Shown: positions 59,437 to 64,000 of the stretch, piece after piece | Position numbering within the stretch: position 1 is the stretch's first letter | Layout: the number at the start of each line of letters is the position of its first letter | Source: Geosiphon pyriformis | Taxonomy: Eukaryota; Glomeromycota; Glomeromycetes; Archaeosporales; Geosiphonaceae | Assembly (NCBI GenBank): GCA_016748015.1 | Contig: JAAOMT010000282.1 | Coordinates: 1 to 64,000, forward strand | DNA: 64,000 bases | Direction of reading: 5' to 3' | Translations under genes and position numbers: made by a program | Notes under the pieces: generated by a model | The model's input: only the letters and a program-made list of their open reading frames with translations | Database searches by the model: none | Told to the model about the DNA's origin: nothing

Positions 59437-62400
59437 GAGATTAGGATTCAGTTTGAATGATTTTTTTATTTCTAAATTAAGAATTGAATTGATATAAAAA
59501 TCCTATTGGGCGAGTTAGATTGAATCGTTGTTTTGCAAGCTTTTCAACGAAATCAAATTTAGTAAAATTTAAGAAAAATTTATTAGTTTTCAAAATTTCC
59601 CACTATTTAGGAAGTAGAGGTCTAAATATAATAGATTTGAATGGATTATAAAGAACTAATTTGATTAGTTGATTAAGATTTATCAATTTTCAAATCATCT
59701 CTGAATCTCTTTTCAAAGCTGGGGGATTCGATAAGATTGACAAAACTACCGATATTATATCTCTTAATAAAAGTTTGTTATTAACATTTTATCTATCATA
59801 GAGTGTTAGAAAATGGGTATTTATGTATATATAACTTTATTTTTAATAAAATACGGAATATATTAACAAGGCTAAAAACAGATTAGTAAATCTGTGGTTC
59901 TGCTTAAATTAAACAAAAGTTGACACAGTAATTAACCAAAAGGTTATAAAAATGATTTAAATTGGAATTGTTTAAAAGCTGAATTTTTGATTCAGAAAAA
60001 TTAGTTTTAATAATTATGAATTATAAAAAGATTTTTTTTTAACCTAACAAAGAGTTATATATATATATATTATTTTTAAAATATTGAGTATCGATAATCA
60101 GGATTTTGTTATTGAATTTATACAATACATTTCTCCATTCTATTTAAAAAAAAAACGAATCCTTTTAAGGGCACTAAATGATAAATATGAAAGTTATTTT
60201 TTTACTTTGATAAAAATGATTAAATTTAAAAATTAAATTTTGTCAAAGTATTTAAATTGGCTTCTAGATTGTTGTTTCAAATAATTTAATGAAAAAAAGA
60301 TATCAATTTTTTAATGAGAAAATTTGTGCTTAAAAGATTCTTGTTATTTGTAAATGCGAGAGGAATTAAATTGAAAATGTGAAATTTTTTTGTATCAGAA
60401 ATAAAAAACTTATTTTTGCAAAGTCCCCAATCTTTAAATAAACAGCAGAAGCTTGAGTTTCGTTGGATAGACAAGAAATTAAAAGGAGTAAAATGCTTTC
60501 AGATTCTTTTCTGAATCAGCAAATAATATCTATGAATTTTTTCTAGTTTTTGAAATTTGCTAATATTTTTTGATTTGGATAATTTTGAATATTTGATATT
60601 GAATAAAATGTTTGATTTTTTATAAAAGAATCTTACTTGTAGACAAACCAATACTTAACGAATCATAATTTAATTTGTGAATCAAAAAAAAAATTGTTTT
60701 TTCACCTATTTTAATAAGAATCTTATAACCCAGTGACATCTTACAACTTTCTCCAAATTACTCAACAATTAAAAGATCAAGTTTACAACGACCAGTTAGG
60801 CTACTAACTCTCTTTTAAGCCTTAAAAATAACAAAAATTTATCATCTCTAACTTCAAGCTCGAAAATAAAATTCTTATTAAAAACTAGAAACAAATTAAA
60901 AATGGAACCTTGAAGCTGTTGTATACTGATTTCAAAAATCAAAAAAAAATATACCATCTTAATAGAAAAATTTCATTTCATTTTTTGACTCTAGAAACAG
61001 TTTTTACAATCGGTAATAACAAACAAGTAGTTAGATGAGTAAAATTTTTGAAAAAAACAATTATTTTAACATATCATTTTAAAATATAATCAAAATAAAC
61101 TTCTAACACATACTAACTTCTTTGAAAAACTAATACAACAGCTAAATGGTCAATTCAATTTTCAAATGATATTATTCAAGTATTATTTAAACGAAAAATT
61201 CAAATGAGTGCAAAATTTTATTTTTGGGCTTATATTCCAAATATAATCAAAACGTTTAACTAAAAATATCAAAAAAGCTATTTTTTTATTTTTTATTAAA
61301 ATCTTAATTTTACAATAAATTCTAAATCAAAAATAATTTTTTAAAAATTCAATTGCTACAACATAAAATAAAAATAAAAAATTCAAATTTGTTTTATACT
61401 TTCTCATTTTTCAAAAGCTTGGGAATCTATAAAATTGGCAATCTATAGCTTTTATAATTAGTAATTTAATAAAACAGTTTATTGTTTTTACAAATACATT
61501 TTAATTGTGTTCTACTTTTTTCAGAAATTTTAACGAAAAATAAAAATAAAAATATCAATGAACAGAAAAAACTATAACACAGCTAAATTAACTAAAAAAT
61601 ACTGCTTTTCTTATTTTAAATTTTTAATTGATTACAATTCAAAAAATTACTCTTGAATTCTTTTATAAATTAAATAATTTAATAGATTATTTTGAAAGAG
61701 ATGATAATTTTAACTTCAAAAACAAACCAAATTATATTCTTTTAAAAAATATTTTTAATAAAATTTTATTTAGAATAAATTTTATATTTAACATAAAAAT
61801 TAATATTTAATAATCAAAATATTGATTATCAATTATAAATACAACAAACCAAATTTACACATATATATATATTGTTTTGTATTTATAATACATAAAATAA
61901 TACAGAAGATTGAAATAAAGATTTTTTATGTATATAATTATTTATAATTGTATTTATAAAAAAAAATTAATCATGTTTAAAAAATGATATCCTTGCAATT
62001 AAAATATAAAAATAATTTAAAGCATTTCGAACTTTAATACAAAAATAAATAAATTAATATTTTATATTTTGGCTACATTATATAGTTAAATTGTGACAAA
62101 AACATATCATTTTTTATAATTTTGATTCCAATAATACATTTTATTTTGTATTATTATTAAACTTTAAATTTCATTGCTTTAAAATTTTTATGGTTTAATA
62201 TAAATATATACTTATTAATTTAGTATTAACACATTATATATATTATTTACTTAATAATAAGAATTTAAAATTTCTAAAAACAATATAAATTTTCATTTAA
62301 AACTTTTTTTCTTTTATTAAATTAAAAACTGTAAATTTGTACATAATAAAAAATAAAAAATTTACAATTGATTATCTTTACAAATTATTTATAAATCAAA

Positions 62401-63649
62401 TTTTAATAAAAATTTATTTAAGTAATTATTAAGTGTGCATAATTTTAATTAAAAAAATCACAACTTAAATTTTTTTTGCTGATTTGTTTTTTCTTACTTT
62501 TTTTCTTTCAAATTGCGTAAATTATAATTAAATAGAAGAAGTTATTTGTTATTTTAAATACTAATTTTTTTTGCATTGTATTCACAAATGTTTCAGAACA
62601 TATGTAAAACATAATTAAACTAGTATTAACATAAAAGCAAATTAGCTCACATTTCACAAATTTTAAACAAATATCATTATATGTTTAATTTATTGAGAAT
62701 TTATTGGCTTTAATAAAACATAATATTTCTAAAAAAGGTATGTTAAAAAGCAATTTTTACATTAAAAATTATAATACAAAAACCAACTAATATATTAAAA
62801 ATTAGTATTAAAAAATAAATTTATGGTTTATTTTTAATTATTATAATAAAGAATAAAATTTTGTTTGTAAATTTTTGCCTACTCTCTGTATAATTGCTAT
62901 TAAGGCAAACAAATTATTTATAACTTTGTTTGGAATTTTTCTATATACATCTTCAAATCTTTCAAGTTTTGTGATTCTTTCTCTTTTACATTTTTTTTCT
63001 TTTAAGTTTTTAATTAGATTAAAATTTGAAAAGAATTTTTATTTAAGCGACTTGTGTATTTTGAATTATTGTTTTCCTAAGGTCAAAGGAGCAAAATATT
63101 AATCGATTAAAAAATACAGATAATTTTTAATAATTTTACAAATATCGAAAAATTCCAAAATCCCTTTAGTTTAATGATTATTTTTTAATTTTGATAATAA
63201 AATTTGTGTACAAAAAAAAATTTATCAAAAACCTAAAAAAAATAATTTAATTTAAATTAATAAAATTTTTAACATTTTAAATATATAATTCATGTTATTC
63301 AATACTCGTGACTTACATTCACCATTAATAAGGAAATCTTTTGTGACCCTGCTTGTGATTGTGATTCCCTTTTAAGATAAACAAAGCTGCAAGATGAAAG
63401 CGAATAGTATTACAAAACTTGTTTGAAACCCAAATATCAATTAGGTCACTATGACACTATATGTCTTTTTACCGGGTCTCAATAACGAAAATCACGTTTT
63501 CTATCTCGTCCACAACATTACACCTGTCCAGTAGTTCATACCCTACTGCGTTTTAAATTACCAACAATTAAAGGAGTACGATTATCGATTTTCTCTTTAC
63601 CATCACCTTTTGCAGGAGCTACCAAATACCTCAACTTTTATCCAGCAAG
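59437..63649. other. AT-rich interval upstream of the F-box gene
   Basis: No supported gene. 61.3-63.3 kb is extremely AT-rich. The composition shifts to less AT-rich at about 63310, marking the promoter side of the F-box gene. Short frames (60286-60474, 61628-61810, 62875-63102) lack motifs. Confidence 0.5.
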
Positions 63650-64000
63650 ATGCCTCCCCAGCTTCCTATTGACATCCTTCCAGAAATCTTGCGACACTTT
63701 GTAGGTGAACTAGGTTAGTAGAACTTTAACTTTATTTGTTCTAGATTTATGTAGCTTTACGGAGTAAAGAACCTGTAGTTTTTTCACTACAACCTCGACG
63801 GAAAAAGTTCAACCGCTTGTTCCTTTAAGAATTTTTTTTAACCAATGTAGTCATTTCTACAACATTTTTTCACATACTTTCTACCAAAAAACACTGAAAT
63901 ACCAATTTATACATAAGAAAACTAATCATATACGGTTTTTATCACAATAGACGAGCAAGAGATTCTACATAACTTGCTATTCGTCAATCGTACCTGGTGT
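63650..64000 (+). CDS. F-box protein, 5' part only
   Basis: Exon 1 (63650-63713) and the start of exon 2 (63951 to the window end) join in phase 1 across a 237-bp intron (GTTAGT ... CACAATAG). The first 38 residues read MPPQLPIDILPEILRHFVG, then ELDEQEILHNLLFVNRTW. LPIDILPEIL with a following L-x-x-L-x-x-VNRTW is the helical core of an F-box, the Skp1-binding domain of SCF ubiquitin ligases. In Glomeromycotina F-box genes are strongly expanded and typically continue with leucine-rich repeats, which would select the substrate. The C-terminal part lies outside the window, so its target class cannot be told. ATG 63650 is preceded by a less AT-rich leader (about 63310-63649). Confidence 0.85.

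Overview
The window looks like nuclear DNA of an arbuscular mycorrhizal fungus (Glomeromycotina), most likely Rhizophagus irregularis or a close relative. The reasons are: very AT-rich intergenic DNA full of (ATT)n runs; genes split by short (about 70-240 bp) GT-AG introns; and a gene set typical of that lineage, namely a Sel1-repeat protein, a MATA_HMG-type HMG-box protein, a broken kinase with the lineage's N-terminal Cys cluster and IPWDRL-like lead-in, an F-box gene and small secreted proteins. The species is inferred from gene style, not from a search.

Layout. 1-6.3 kb is mostly gene-poor, with coding-like relics at 134-282 and 5.78-5.96 kb. 6.38-7.84 kb: four-helix membrane protein of unknown function (+). 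8.01-8.08 kb: tRNA-Asp(GTC) (-). 10.0-12.7 kb: six-exon DHHC palmitoyltransferase of Erf2/ZDHHC type (+). 14.8-15.7 kb: intact Sel1-repeat gene (-), with a decayed paralogue at 39.4-40.55 kb. 17.8-22.6 kb: an 18-exon BRWD/PHIP-like WD40 gene (-) that ends before any bromodomain. 25.3-25.7 kb: small secreted protein (-). 32.8-33.9 kb: HMG-box protein (+). 44.1 and 45.7 kb: two short ORFs; the second ends in a CaaX box (CSIM). 47.3-48.05 kb: coding relics, an 86-bp TA-flanked MITE and a 30-bp tandem repeat. 48.6-49.6 kb: truncated kinase (+). 50.4-59.5 kb: three members of one Cys-patterned small secreted protein family, two intact (-) and one broken (+). 63.65 kb to the end: start of an F-box gene (+).

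The genes are spaced like ordinary eukaryotic loci and do not form one operon-like system. Themes that connect them are lineage-expanded families (Sel1, kinase, F-box, MATA_HMG), small secreted or possibly prenylated peptides that could act outside the cell or at membranes, and duplication followed by decay. Exon structures were built by hand from splice-site consensus, reading phase and family motifs. The summed exon lengths of each multi-exon model that has a stop are divisible by three.
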